Shown here piece by piece: positions 11,866 through 22,870 of a stretch of DNA of 64,000 bases. A model generated the notes under the pieces. It was given only the letters and a program-made list of their open reading frames with translations, was not told where the DNA came from and searched no databases. This DNA comes from Thereva unica. Its lineage: Eukaryota; Arthropoda; Insecta; Diptera; Therevidae. Numbering within the stretch: the first letter of the stretch is position 1; each line of letters opens with the position of its first letter. The DNA lies in NCBI GenBank assembly GCA_949987705.1, contig OX465286.1:16319676-16383675 (forward strand). Direction: 5' to 3'. The position numbers and the translations under genes are program-made.

Positions 11866-12365
11866 ATAAAAGTGACCTAAAGTGATCAAAGTGACCTAAA
11901 GTGGTCGATGTGACTTAATGTGATGTAAAGTGATTAAATGTGACATAAAGTGATCTAAGTGACCTAAAGTAACCTAAACTGCTCTAATTTAACCTAAAGT
12001 GATAAAAGCGATCTCAAATGACCTAAAGTGATCTCAAGTGACTCAAAGTGACCTAAAGCTATCGAACCTGATTAAAGTGATCAAAGGGCATTTTCGAGAA
12101 TTCACCATGGTAGCTACCAGTCGAACCAGAAGTTAATCTACCACGTTCAAAAATTGAATACTTGCCATAAATCACCACTCAACATGTTCTACTATTCCCC
12201 GGCAAGGTAACCAGGGTCTCACCAACAGGATAAAAGGGTAAGTAATCGATGGTAGATTAACTTCTGGTTCGACTGGTAGCTACCATGATGAATTCTCGAA
12301 AATGCCCAAAGTGATCAAAAGTGACCTAAAATGATCAAAGTGACCTAAAGTGACCTAAAGTGGAA
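11866..12365 (-). repeat. 10-bp-period satellite of AGGTCA/GATCA half-sites
   Basis: Degenerate tandem units of about 10 bp, alternately AAAGTGACCT and AAAGTGATCA. The same satellite in the opposite orientation occupies parts of 61.1-63.3 kb. TGACCTAAAGTGACCT (for example near 12343) contains AGGTCA half-sites as direct repeats with 4-bp spacing. A 222-bp MITE interrupts the array at 12086-12307. Confidence 0.85.
12086..12307. mobile_element. 222-bp MITE with long terminal inverted repeats
   Basis: The left end GGGCATTTTCGAGAATTCAC and the inverted right end agree over about 58 bp, with one mismatch near the tip (CACC against CATC). AAA flanks both sides, which could be a 3-bp duplication or simply the host satellite (AAAGTGATC repeats). 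It was inserted into the satellite and has no coding capacity. Confidence 0.85.
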
Positions 12366-13829
12366 TTAAGTAGTGAATGAAAAGGTGATAATTAGTGAAA
12401 CTTATTTAATTGCTATTGATAATTAGTGAGGTTTAAGAATTCAGTCACAGCTTTGGCCAAGTTACCTGACGTTCGACCCGAGGCTTACTGTGCTGTCATT
12501 AAATGACGAGCTAGAAATGTCTTCCGAAGCTGTTTACCCACAACTAAACCCCGAAATAACCACCAAATGAACATTTTCTACATCACGCATGAGTTATCCC
12601 AGACAATTTTCAATAAAACAAAATTAAAATAAAATAAAATAAAAAAACCAAACAAACTCACCCGAGCAGGCGCGCACTGCTGCTGCTGTCGCGAAATTAT
12701 TTAAATTTCATCGCATTCATCCCCTTCCGGCCTAGAGAGACAAAAATATTGAGAGAACTCCTTCAATAACTCATTGATCCCTAATTATCGGCGGGCAATA
12801 AATTTCCCCCGGTGCATGCTTACACAAATGGCGTTAAAGAGCCACCATAAATATACCGCGCGTCGTTCTTGGTAAGGAGGATGATTCCTTCATGTTTTGT
12901 GTTATCTATCAACCTGCGACAACAAAATGTTAACTCGAGAAACATTTGGTGCAAACGGCGAGTGAGCGGTGCCTCAGCCATCCAGGATCAGGTCATCCGT
13001 GTCGCGGCGGTTAACTGCACAGGTACATACAGGTAAAAACATATGCGACAATAGAGGGACAATCGCTGAAACAGTTAAGTATCATATGGTCAAGCCCCAA
13101 TGGTAATGAATAAACATTATATTTTTTTTTCGTCTAACCGTCGTGTTGTCGTCGAGGAGGCGCAGGGCTGTTTTGCTTCTATCACAGAGATTTTATCTTT
13201 GGCCAGAAAAATGTTTCGGTCACTTGAGTCTGATTCCGCCTCGAGTGGACGCTGCTGGTGCCGCCGACGACCCTTCGAATTTTTATATGCCTTTAGGTGT
13301 ATATACATATCCTGGGCCTATGCTTGGGGTTTTTTTTGTGGAACTAATTTTTCAGCGGTGTCTTCCCTTCTCAAAGCGCACTCATACACAATAATTTGCT
13401 GCTAGAAAGGCTCTGGTCATATTCGTTTAATTTTTGTGTTGTTTTTTTATTCAAGTTTAAACGTTTTCCGGATATCGAGGCAGAGCCCATTACGAACAGT
13501 AGCAATAATTCGAAACATTTTATTACCTGCTGATAATGGACAATTAGACGGAATTAGAATACGCACGCACCGGCGTCAAACGTTTTTGTGTAAGGATAGC
13601 GTGAAAATAAAGGATAAAAAACGGTGGGGGGTGCCCTTGGTTGCAGTAGGAATTTAGGACAGATAGAGACCGAGAAAAGGATATGGATTTAAACTGGATT
13701 GATTATGGGAGCATCGGATTTGATGATTTCGTTAAGTCTTGTAAGGTGTGAACAACCACTTAAACAACAGTCCCGTGGAGTTTGAGTTAACGCAGAGCTA
13801 TTCGACTTTGCATGTTTCAAGAATAATTC
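12366..13829. other. Spacer, no gene seen
   Basis: Contains an (AAAAT)n stretch near 12625 and a moderately GC-rich patch with TAATTATC-type homeodomain-like sites at 12740-12860. The overlapping frames at 13100-13405 on both strands have no recognisable domain. Confidence 0.45.
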
Positions 13830-14100
13830 GGCACTCTTATCACTTAGAAGACTGTTATCGCTTTTCTAATCGAAACTGCCTGTAAATGCCGACTGCCACT
13901 GCACATTTATATACATATAGCTAATCTCCTCCCTTATCCAAATTCTAGATCTTTCTACCACAGTCTAGAAACCCTCTATTACTGGATCATTCGAGAATTT
14001 TCTTTTTGCAACTCTCTAGGAACTTTGAGAAGCTTATGGTCTTCAATTGTCGTTCGTTCAAAATCTGACCCATAGATGGCGGGATTTTAACTGTTTTATG
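13830..14100 (+). repeat. Dispersed repeat X, copy 2
   Basis: Shares TTCTAATCGAAACTGCCTGT, TTTCTACCACAGTCTAGAAA, CTCTCTAGGAACTTTGAGAA and AGATGGCGGGATTTT with the copies at 11.6 kb and 63.4 kb. No satellite array accompanies this copy. Confidence 0.7.
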
Positions 14101-15665
14101 GGGTCCTCTTGCCGTCCGGTACTCCATAGAACACGTCGTCATCTACTGGACTCTTCTTCTATATTACTCCAATGAAACACAGCATATCAGTTAACAAACA
14201 GAACTTTATTATTGCATTTAATACTACTAAGCGTTACTAACTACCAATAACTACAACGGACTACGGACACTACTAACTACCACATGACTGCGAAACTAAT
14301 ACAAATATTACGATACAACAAACTACGTGCAGCTAATACAGGATTTAAAACGGAACGGACAAAGAAAATTATTTTTCTATTATTTACTTATTCAAAGGCT
14401 ACTTATTCTAATACATAATTTTTAGTGTACAGTGTTGGTGTGTTTCGTGTATTTCACATGTTGGTGGCTCTGTAATCGCTTTGTGTCGCCACAGTTTGAA
14501 TTCTAACTTAATCTTTACAAATAACAGTTCGTTGAAAATTCCGTTAGATGGCGCGCATAAATCATCGCAATAAAATCTGTGCCGCCTTACCCCTATACCC
14601 ACATTCAGATTCCCTTTGTGCCACTAGTATAATAATGTAAAAGTACCCTTCCGAGAGCTGAATGGGGCAATCCAGTGGTCAAAGAAGCTTATAGTCGCAA
14701 ACGGTGCCCGAAGCCAGAAGAAAAAGCCGGTGTGTACACAGTGCAGTGTGGGCAGCTCTGCCAGGGAGGGTTCGTTTTTTCGCAGTACTGGAATGGAACA
14801 AAAAATGGAAATTAGTACACAAACAAAAAACATAACAAAAAAACGAAAACGTAAAAGATGGAGGTCCTTTTTAAAAGAGGGTAGTAAGAAAAGGAGCAGT
14901 GTGTGGGGGCTAAAGACGCCGACCCTTTCAAATGGAATGCAACAGTGACATGATCGCCACCGATAGGGCTGGAGGAGGTTTAAAATTTGGATATGACTGG
15001 GATCGGGTACGTGGCACAGAGCGAGAATAGTAGTATCCCCATAGTGAGTACATGAATGATCAAAATCGCCCACGCCATTTTAGCTAGGGCGTGGAAGATG
15101 AGATCGACCTACCCCAAGGTGCAGGAACGAATGACAGAAGACAAAAAACTTCACAAACAGTGCCGCTACAAGAAAAATCCAAAAAGGGACGTTGCGGCCT
15201 TTCCACAGCGTACGGAGGACCCTAAAAGAACTCCGGAAACCGCATTCAGGTGCCGGGAGAGGAGGGGTGAGAAACTTACATCTTTCTAGAAGCAGGGAAT
15301 GTTTCCGACGCACTCAACAAAAAAGTTTGGTCAATTTTCAACAAGTTCCTACGAAGTCAGCGCCAGTCGAACTGGACCATCTGACTTATGACTGGTCTCA
15401 ATTTTAGAGGAGGGGGTGGCGTGCTCAGTAGTGGGAGTTACTAGCTGCAAACCCTATCGCAAATTTTTGTTTTTGGGAGAGAATTGGTAAAATTTATACC
15501 GCCAGATGGGGATGAATGTTCAGTATGTGAGCCTGGTGGATATATGGACCTACGCAAGACAGTGCGTACGTCTTTGTCCAAACCTAAGAGTTCGAATTTG
15601 GCGAATCCTAACTCCAAAAGTTGGTAAGATAGAAACATCAATCTTGCCATCATAGATAGGTGGAG
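14101..15665. other. Spacer, no gene seen
   Basis: A minus-strand open frame of 149 codons at 14624-15073 has a hydrophobic stretch (FFVMFFVCVLISIF), but no domain that I recognise and no supporting context. A short match to repeat V lies at 15384-15412. Confidence 0.4.
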
Positions 15666-15678
15666 GAATTCTACGTTC
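15666..15678 (+). repeat. Target-site duplication of LINE C, left copy
   Basis: GAATTCTACGTTC is repeated exactly at 18131-18143 and brackets the LINE C insertion. Confidence 0.9.
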
Positions 15679-15697
15679 TTCTTCTTCTTCGATGGCT

Positions 15698-16960
15698 CTA
15701 CAGCCCAATTCGTGCCTTGGCCTCCACCAGCTTCTTCCTCCAGACGTCTCTCTGCTCTGTAGCTTGTCTCCAGTTTCTTGTGTTGAGCAGTTTTGATGCA
15801 TCAGCCTTAACATTATCTTCCCACCTTAACCGTGGTTTGCCAACTGGTCTTTTGCCATCTGGTAGTAGATACAGGGCTTTTTTTGGTATCCTTGAGTCAT
15901 CCATTCTTTGGACATGACCGGCCCAACGTAAACGTAGTAGTTTGGCATGGGTCGAAAGTTTACATTCTTTGTATAAGTCGTACAATTCGTGATTGTAGCG
16001 TATTCTCCATGCATTGTCTTCATTGATTGGGCCGTATATCCTTCGGAGAACCTTCCTCTCGAAATATATCCAACTTGTCTGCGGATTTCTGGGAGATACT
16101 CCATGCTTCACATCCATACGTAGCTACTGTACGAGAAGTATGTTCTGTTCGCGGCGTTTATTCTACTTTGTACGTCTATCGTTTCATCGTTGTCTTCGCT
16201 GACTGTGGACCCCAGGTAGTTAAATTGGTTTACCCGTTCAAAGTTATATTCCCCCCAGTTGGTATTGTGGTTTCTTCTTCTTCTTTCCACCCTTGACTGA
16301 ATTAGAATCTTGCTCTTCTCTGCGTTTATTTGCAGCCCTATATGTTTTGCTCCATCTTCTAATTCTGTGAATGTTTCTCTAAGATATGACAGTGATCTTG
16401 CAAGGCAGTTTATATCGTCGGAATATCCTGCCAACTGTTTGGATTTGTTAAGCAGGGTTGCGTTCGCATCAATGTTAACCTTGCGAATTACTCCTTCTAG
16501 GCAGAGATTAAATAGCATGGGTGCCAGCCCATCACCCTGCTTTAAGCCTTGCTTGACTGGGAAGGACTCCGACAATTCTCCTTGTATTCTGACTGCACAT
16601 CTTGTATTTTCCATTGTCATTTTTGTTAATTTGATTATCTTTAGGGAGATGTTTAGGTCCAGCATTGCTGCATACATTTGCTCCCTGTCGATGCTGTCGT
16701 ATGCTTGTTTTTTTAAAGTCGATGAAAAGTTGATACACGTCAATGTTGTATTCCCTACATTTTCGGAGGATTTGCCTTGTTGTAAAAAGTTGATCCATTG
16801 TTGACCTATTTCTTCTGAATCCAGCTTGGTATTCACTTATTGCAGCTTCTGCGTAAGGTTCCAGTCTGGCCTTAATTATATTGGTCATTATTTTATATAC
16901 TGTGCTTAAAAGAGAGATGCCTCTATAGTTTCCACAGTTGAATCTGTCCCCTTTCTTGTG
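15698..16960 (-). pseudogene. LINE C reverse transcriptase remnant
   Basis: Three overlapping frames in order give SEYQAGFRRNRSTMDQLF, IDFKK, VKQGLKQGDGLAPMLFNL, QLAGYSDDINCLARS, LGLQINAEKSK-like and FNYLGSTVSEDNDETID, then after another break VLRRIYGPINEDNAWRIRYN and LRLRWAGHVQRMDDSRIPKK, ending GKPRLRWEDNV. This is the complete RT plus the typical C-terminal domain of RTE-type enzymes. The catalytic motif reads YSDD rather than the usual YADD. Frameshifts near 16110 and 16700 separate the parts, so it is inactive. Confidence 0.85.
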
Positions 16961-17343
16961 TATTGGGCAGATAATGCTTTGCTCCCTTCAGGCATTTTTT
17001 CATTCCTCCATATGCAGCATAGTAATTCGTGTATAGCTGCTGAGAGCGATTCGCCTCCTTGTTTGATCAACTCTGCTGGGATGTTATCAATTCCTGGAGA
17101 TTTGTTGTTTCTTAAGGATCGTATGGCACTTTGTACTTCTTCCAGAGTGGGTACATTTGTTTCTCTGGTGTCATCGTTATGTTGCAGACGGGGTTCTGGT
17201 ACACGTCTGATGCTCTCATTTGCGTTCCAGAAGCTCGCTAAAAAATTCCTTCCATCTTTTCTTTACATCTTCGCTGCCTGTGACTATAGTGCCTTCTTTT
17301 GTTCTACATTATGCCTTTCTTGGGAAATATGTTGAGCTGACGA

Positions 17344-17985
17344 TCAAATACTCATTGCGAAATCGATAACACGTTGTCCGTTATCGTTCGATGTTTCGTG
17401 GAGACTTTCCTTTCCAATGATCGGTCTGTGCCAGTTATCTCTTCCAATTTTGGCGTTGAGGTCTCCTATCACCATCTTGATGTCATTGGAAGGGGCCGTA
17501 TCATATTCGCGCTCAAGTTTATAATAGAAAGTGTCCTTTGTCATGTCCGCTTTCTCCTCCGTCTCCGCATGTACGTTTATGATTGAGAGGGTAAAGAACT
17601 TCGTTCGGAGTCGTTCACTGATTGGCTTGAACTCTATCACATTATCTATAATTGACTTGTGTACTCTGAAACCTACTCCTAAGTGATGTTCCCTTCCGCA
17701 GCTGTAGAATATCCTGTAGTTGCCAAGGTCCATTGTCCCGTCTCCTATCCATCTGATCTCTTGTAAGGCGAGTAATTTTATTTTATATCTGCTCACTTCG
17801 TCTAATAGTGACTTAACTGCTGCAGTTCTGTACATACTTCGCGTATTCCATGTTCCGAAAATCATTTTCAGGTGCTGTTGCCGTAGTCGTTGCCGTTTTT
17901 CCCGTCCGTTCCGAGGCTTTGCTTCGGGTTTCTTAACTGATGTGTTATTACAGGGTCCGGTAGTTAGCCCAACGCCCAACCCCAC
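17344..17985 (-). pseudogene. LINE C endonuclease, N-terminal part
   Basis: An apurinic/apyrimidinic-type endonuclease domain: IFGTWNTRSMYRTAA (start strand with the catalytic Asn), LLALQEIRW (metal-binding Glu), LGVGFRVHKSI, FTLSIINVHAETE, and MVIGDLNAKIGRDN (catalytic Asp-Asn). It ends at VIDFAMSI with a stop, before the SDH motif that would complete the domain. In RTE elements this domain nicks target DNA to prime reverse transcription. Confidence 0.85.
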
Positions 17986-18130
17986 TACCAGGAGGACAGG
18001 ATCCGTGAATTATACTCCATCGGATAGGGTGGCCCAGCTATACCCCCGGCCACTGGGTACGTCCGTCGTCGGTTGGTTATCCAGGAGGCACCAGCGAGGA
18101 GGTGACGGTACGATTATGCCCCCCCCCCCC

Positions 18131-18143
18131 GAATTCTACGTTC
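18131..18143 (+). repeat. Target-site duplication of LINE C, right copy
   Basis: An exact copy of GAATTCTACGTTC at 15666-15678, directly after the C-run that marks the 5' end of LINE C. Confidence 0.9.
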
Positions 18144-18600
18144 ATTGGGACCTTATTCATGGAATTAGATTATACGGCTTTAAAAATACAAGGTGATATG
18201 TAAAATTCTATCTTTGTACAGTTCTTACCGTAATACTCAGAACGGACGGAGAGATTTCGAACTAGGCGCCATAGTAACTTATATTCAGCTCAAAACGACC
18301 TCTATCCAATGACGTATTACACATAGCTATTAAATTTGCATTCTCCTTTATTTCTATCAATTATAACAGACTAGTTATTTTCTCCTAAACTCGAAGAAAT
18401 TTTTTGTTTTGTTTACATTAAAAAGGTTCTCTATTTCTGGAGAAAAATGGTGCCATTGAAAATAATGTCAATCAACAGTCCATTTCTATGTATATATGTC
18501 AGTGGGTGAAAACCTAAGCATTAAAAAAAATCTCCGATGGAAGGATGGCGTAGACCGGAATAGTTATACTCCTGCGTGCGGTGCGTGCGGCCGATCCGCA
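18144..18600. other. Spacer with a MITE-Y tip
   Basis: No gene seen. The last 40 bp (CTGCGTGCGGTGCGTGCGGC, then CGATCCGC) resemble the terminal region of repeat Y copies at 56.5 kb and 57.65 kb. Confidence 0.4.
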
Positions 18601-18603
18601 GTA

Positions 18604-19579
18604 TGACAATAATTATTTATTTATTTATTCGCCAAACAAGGCACACTTAAACTAGGTATACATATACTTAGATTAAAAACATAGTGTACAGTCTTTTTTA
18701 TATAACTACTGACAGCTACTAAAAACCCACTATTGTCAGAGAGGGGGTTATGTTAGTAGGGATCTGAGTATATTTTTATAGGATGCCTTGTTGAGTGAAG
18801 GGGAGAAAGAGGAGCTATGGCTATTAAAAACCATACAGCATCTGTTGACGGGCTCGTTCCTTGCATAATCGGTGCGGTGTGGATATTCCCTAAAGCCGGC
18901 TCTACACGATGCGGCGAGCGTTGTTCGTGCGAACGTTGGTTTCCAACCTGTGATTCAATATCGACAACAAACCGAACATGTCCCAACACCAATGTTGGAC
19001 GCTTGACATTGGACACTCGTAGTTCGAGCATCGACCACACGATGCGTGCTACCATCAAGCGTCCAACGTTGGAGGGTGTTCATAGCATCGTGTAGAGCCG
19101 ACTTAAGTAGTTTAGTGTGTCGTGTGTGTCGGACTACATCATTCAATTTGATTCTGTCCGACAGAAACTGCACTTTAAGCTTTCCACTTAGGACGTCAAA
19201 GGCAACGCAAGATATGAGTAGTCTCCTCCTGCTAGACAGCGGGATGAGATCAAGCACTTTGAGCCTGTCCAAGTAGTGCGGCAGAGTTTGGTAGTCATGG
19301 GGGTTGTGTAGATGTCTCAGGGCAAAAAGAAGAAATCTCTTTTGAATGGATTCGATCCTCCTGCTGCTCACTTGGAATATAGCATCCCAGATAGGATACG
19401 CATATTCCAGGATAGGGCGGACTAAAGAACAGAAGAGTGTTTTTGTGACCCATACATTACCGAATTCTTTGGCTCTCCTCTTGATGAAACCAAGAAGTTT
19501 GTTGGCTATGGCAGTTATATTATCGGTCAACCTGATTCAACATTATGCCATTGAGATAATAGTTATGGTTCTGTGTGTT
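18604..19579 (-). mobile_element. LINE F, 3' part
   Basis: On the minus strand the frame 19530 to 19110 reads LLGFIKRRAKEFGNVWVTKT, LVRPILEYAYPIWDAIFQ, RIESIQKRFLLFALRHL and RLKVLDLIPLSSRRRLL, the C-terminal region of a jockey-superfamily RT. The reading continues past a 206-bp MITE (18896-19101) into CCMVFNSHSS-like residues, and ends with a (TAAA)n tail read from the TTATTTATTTATTTATT at 18610-18627. The catalytic RT core is missing: the other half of the same element lies at 22871-23405, beyond LINE D copy 1. Confidence 0.75.
18896..19101. mobile_element. 206-bp MITE inside LINE F
   Basis: Terminal inverted repeats CGGCTCTACACGATGC at both ends. Internal sequence also carries inverted pieces (CGTCCAACGTTGG, CCAATGTTGGACGC). 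CTAAAG on the left and CTTAAG on the right may be a degraded 6-bp target duplication. The LINE F reading frame resumes beyond it. Confidence 0.75.
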
Positions 19580-19872
19580 GGGGGGGGGGGGGGCAAACGG
19601 CTAACAAAGACCTCGGAAAGTGGTGGTACCCGATTTGCCACCTCTGCCAAAACCCGAGAAAAGTCACTGCAGACGAACACCTAGCAGACCTGTTAGCAAG
19701 TCCTAATCCCACCTCCCCGCGGTGCCCCCTGGGGTACTTCTTCGGAAGGAGCTAACGGGAGACGGGCGAATGGCGAGCTCTCTGCGCCACAAAACAGAGC
19801 TTTAAGTCGGTTGGGCTGAGGGTTAGCAGCCCGCTCCCATAAAAAAACACTATTGCTACGAATCGGCAAACA

Positions 19873-21320
19873 ATGCCTCGGAACCGGATGGACAACACGA
19901 CGACGACCTTTGCTTTTCGAACAAGGACACGAATCGGATCATGGAATGTGAGAACACTGCTGGCTGAGGGACGGCTGGATGAAGTCCTCAACGAGATGAA
20001 TCGATATAAAATCAAGATCATGGGACTTAGCGAGACCAGATGGCCCGATGCGGGGGAACATATCTGCCCAAATGGTGAGTCCTTTTTTATTCTGGTAGAA
20101 ACGAAACTGAAAGCCGTAGGAGTGGCGTTGGCGTAACACTCACCAAAGAAGCCAGGTCCAGCCTCATTAGCTGATCACCAGTTTCTGAGAGGATTATTAC
20201 CGTGCGCCTGCGTACCAGACTAAGAAGTACTACGGTAGTCCAATGCTATGCTCCAACTGAAGACGCAGAAGATGACATCAAGGACGAGTTCTATATGCGA
20301 CTGAATGAGGTTTTTCGCTCTATTCCAAGGGGAGACATCATTGTATTAATGGGTGACTTAAACGCACAGATCGGCCGTGACAACACCGGCCTTGAACACA
20401 CAATTGGAAACCAAGGCCTAAGCCTAGTTACCAATAACAATGGTGAGTTTTTGGTTGACTTCTGTAGCTCCCACCAACTCATGGTAGGCGGAACTTACTT
20501 TTGTCACAAGAAGATACACAAAGAGACCTGGGTATCGCCCGATGGCAGAACGAGAAATCAGATATATCACGTGGCCGTCAGCCGCAGATGGAGAACTATT
20601 CTTGAGGATGTCAGGAGTTTCAGGGGAGCGGATACTGGAAGCGACCACCATTTGGTTGTAGCAACTATTCGCCTAAAAGTCGCCTCAATCAGAAACGTGC
20701 AGCATGATGCTAGAACCCGTAGACGGTTTAACGTAGACCTTCTGCGGGAGAGCGTTAAAAAGCGGGAATTTGCTGGAAACCTGCAAGAATTATTAAACCA
20801 GCAAACCGTTTCTGACGGCACAAATATTGAAGAATTGTGGAGTACGGCAAAGGGCGCGATATTGACGGCTGCAGAAACGAGCATCGGTTATGTCCAAAGA
20901 AACCAGCAACACTGGATCTCGGACACAACCTGGAAAAAAATGGAACGCAGAAGGGCCCTCAAAAATAGCGTAAACTCCACAAACGACCCGGAAAGACGTC
21001 ACCAATTAGAACGGGAATACTCCCAATTACACCGGGAGGTTAAGAGAAGTGTCCGGCGTGATAAAAGGCAGCAGATAAACAAGCTCGCAGAAAAAGCGGA
21101 AAACGCGGCAAACACAGGCAACAGTAAGGTGCTGTACCAAATCACTAAACAGCTCTGGGGAAAGCACTATACTAAAAAGCATGCCGTTAAGAGTGCGGAT
21201 GGAAGGCTGCTGTGCAGCGACGAGGAGCAACTCCAAAGATGGAGAGATTACTTCTTCGCCGCCCTGATGGCACACTTACACAGGAACCTCAGGAAAACAG
21301 CAACAATGCACAGCCAATAA
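19873..21320 (+). pseudogene. LINE D copy 1 endonuclease and linker
   Basis: Frame 19873-20136 begins the endonuclease (RIGSWNVRTLLAEGRLDEV, IKIMGLSETRW with the catalytic Glu). After a frameshift near 20110-20200, frame 20202-21320 continues VVQCYAPTEDAEDD, IVLMGDLNAQIGRDN (catalytic Asp-Asn), KETWVSPDGRTRNQIYHVAV and GADTGSDHHLVVATIRL (catalytic Ser-Asp-His). The usual Asp in NQIDH is Tyr here (copy 2 keeps NQIDH). The rest is the basic linker toward the RT domain. The frame breaks near 21268, where GAT GGC has lost one A compared with copy 2 (CTGAATGGCACAC). Confidence 0.85.
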
Positions 21321-22860
21321 GAATCACCACCCGGGCCCCATCCAAGACGGAAATAGTAGCCGCAATTCATGCGATGGCCAATGGTAAAGCAGCTGGGAAA
21401 GATGGCATCCCGCCAGAATTGTTGAAAGCCGACTCAAGCCTCATAGCAGATGCGCTTCAGCCAATCCTAGAAGTAGCATGGAACACCTGTACCTTTCCGG
21501 AGGATTGGACGGAAGGTATCATAGTCAAAATACCAAAAAAGGGGGACCTAACAATATGCGACTACTGGAGAGGCATCTGTTTACTATCTACAGTGGGCAA
21601 ACTTTTGTCCCATATATTATATTACTCTCTAGGATAAGTGAGGCAGTAGACCGAACGCTTAGGAGGCAGCAGGCCGGATTCAGGAAGGGCTGCTCATGTA
21701 TTGATCATATCAACACCTTACGAATAATAGCGGAGCAGTCTACTGAATTCCGATCCCCCCTTTACCTTGCTTTCGTAGATTATGAGAAAGCGTTCGACTC
21801 GGTCAATAGGAGCTTTATATGGCAGGCACTACGGCGACGGGGACTGCCTGATAAAATAATAGAATGGATAAAAGCCCTATATAACAATTCCAAATGCAGA
21901 GTTCTCCATAATGGAAAATTATCCGACCGCTTCGTGGTGATCTCAGGGGTACGACAAGGATGCCTACTCTCGCCTTTACTATTTCTTATAGTAATAAATG
22001 ACATCCTTGTCGGCGCTCTAGATAGTAGAACAGGCGGCATACAATGGGGTTTGTTAGACCGCCTTAAGGATCTCGACTACGCTGATGATATCTGTTTGCT
22101 GGCCCACAGACACCAGGACCTCAAAAACTAGATTAACAATTTGGCAACAGAAAGTAGTCCAGCAGGCTTAAGGCTAAATCCGACTAAAACTAAAGAAATG
22201 CGGATAAATGCAAACACCATTGAACGGGCTGCGCTGAATAACCGTGACGTGGAACTGGTAAATAAATTCTGCTACCTCGGTAGCATTATTACCGAAAACG
22301 GTGGGGCAGAAGAAGACGTCAGTTCCAGAATAAATAAAGCACGAGGCGCATATGGATGCCTGTCCCGCATATGGAGATCAACGGAGATCTCAACTAACAC
22401 GAAATTGCGGCTGTTCAACTCCAACGTTAAGGCAGTTCTTTTGTACGGTTGCGAAACATGGAAAGTCACCCAATTCATCACAGGACGCCTACAAGTCTTC
22501 ATCAACAGTTGCTTGCGCCGTATCCTAAAAATCCGCTGGCAAGATAGAATTTCAAACGAAGAACCATGGCCAAGAAAGGATAGACGACCAAATCCAGGCA
22601 AAGGAAATGGAATTGGGTTGGCCACACCTTGTGACGCGAAAACGAAAATCTAGCCAAACAGGCCCTTTACTGGAATCCGCAAGGATCCCGTCGAGTAGGA
22701 AGACCTAGAACAACGTGGAGGAGAACCCTACTAGAAGAAGCTGCAACAACTGGGAGATCCTGGTCGGAGCTAAGAGCTGTCGCGCAAAACAGAGTCCGCT
22801 GGAATGCAACTGTTTCCGCCCTATGTCCCATGAGGGATTAAAGGAGTTTAAAGAAGAAAG
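21268..22860 (+). pseudogene. LINE D copy 1 reverse transcriptase
   Basis: Frames in order: KAAGKDGIPPELLKADSSLI and WTEGIIVKIPKKGDLTICD (21330-21637), QAGFRKGCSCIDHINTLRII, FVDYEKAFDSVNRSFIWQAL, SGVRQGCLLSPLLFLIVIND and LKDLDYADDICLLAHR (21640-22131; catalytic YADD at about 22078-22089), then AGLRLNPTKTKEMRINA, VNKFCYLGSIITENGGAEED and LRRILKIRWQDRISNEE (22141-22570). The tail GRPRTTWRRTLLEEA, WRATVSALCPMRD-like follows in another frame. It is a complete set of RT motifs broken by frameshifts. Confidence 0.85.
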
Positions 22861-22870
22861 AAGAAGAAGC

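Larger units (their letters stand above)
15679..18130 (-). mobile_element. LINE C, RTE-like retrotransposon, internally deleted
   Basis: A 2.45-kb insertion on the minus strand bounded by the 13-bp duplication GAATTCTACGTTC. The element starts with a run of 12 G (C-run at 18119-18130 on the plus strand) and ends with a GAA-repeat tail (CTTCTTCTTCTTC at 15678 onward). Endonuclease and RT domains are both present in one original frame, but the C-terminal half of the endonuclease and the linker are missing around 17330, where IDFAMSI leads into decayed sequence and then GTIVTGSEDVKKRWKEFF. Several stops and frameshifts follow. RTE elements are usually near 3.2 kb, so the short length fits an internal deletion. 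Confidence 0.9.
19580..22870 (+). mobile_element. LINE D copy 1, endonuclease/RT retrotransposon
   Basis: Nearly full-length plus-strand element of about 3.3 kb. It begins with a run of 14 G (19580-19593), has one original endonuclease-RT frame, and ends in a GAA-rich tail (22850-22870). It interrupts LINE F. Frameshifts near 20100, 21270, 21600 and 22130 and a 10-bp deletion near 22570 disable it. The last two features recur in copy 2 at 30-32.4 kb. Protein motifs (IGSWNVRTLL, MGDLNAQIGRDN, YADD, GRPRTTWRRTLLEE) are those of the RTE-like elements often labelled craniofacial-development-protein-2-like in insect annotations; I did not assign the clade. Confidence 0.9.

Noticed and set aside
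14624..15073. 149-codon minus-strand open frame with a hydrophobic stretch
   Set aside because: No recognisable domain, no splice or promoter context, and A-rich complement sequence explains the Phe-rich run.
22141..22653. Antisense and alternative frames within LINE D, such as 22272-22625
   Set aside because: They are shadows of the RT frame; the same shadow appears at the equivalent place in copy 2.
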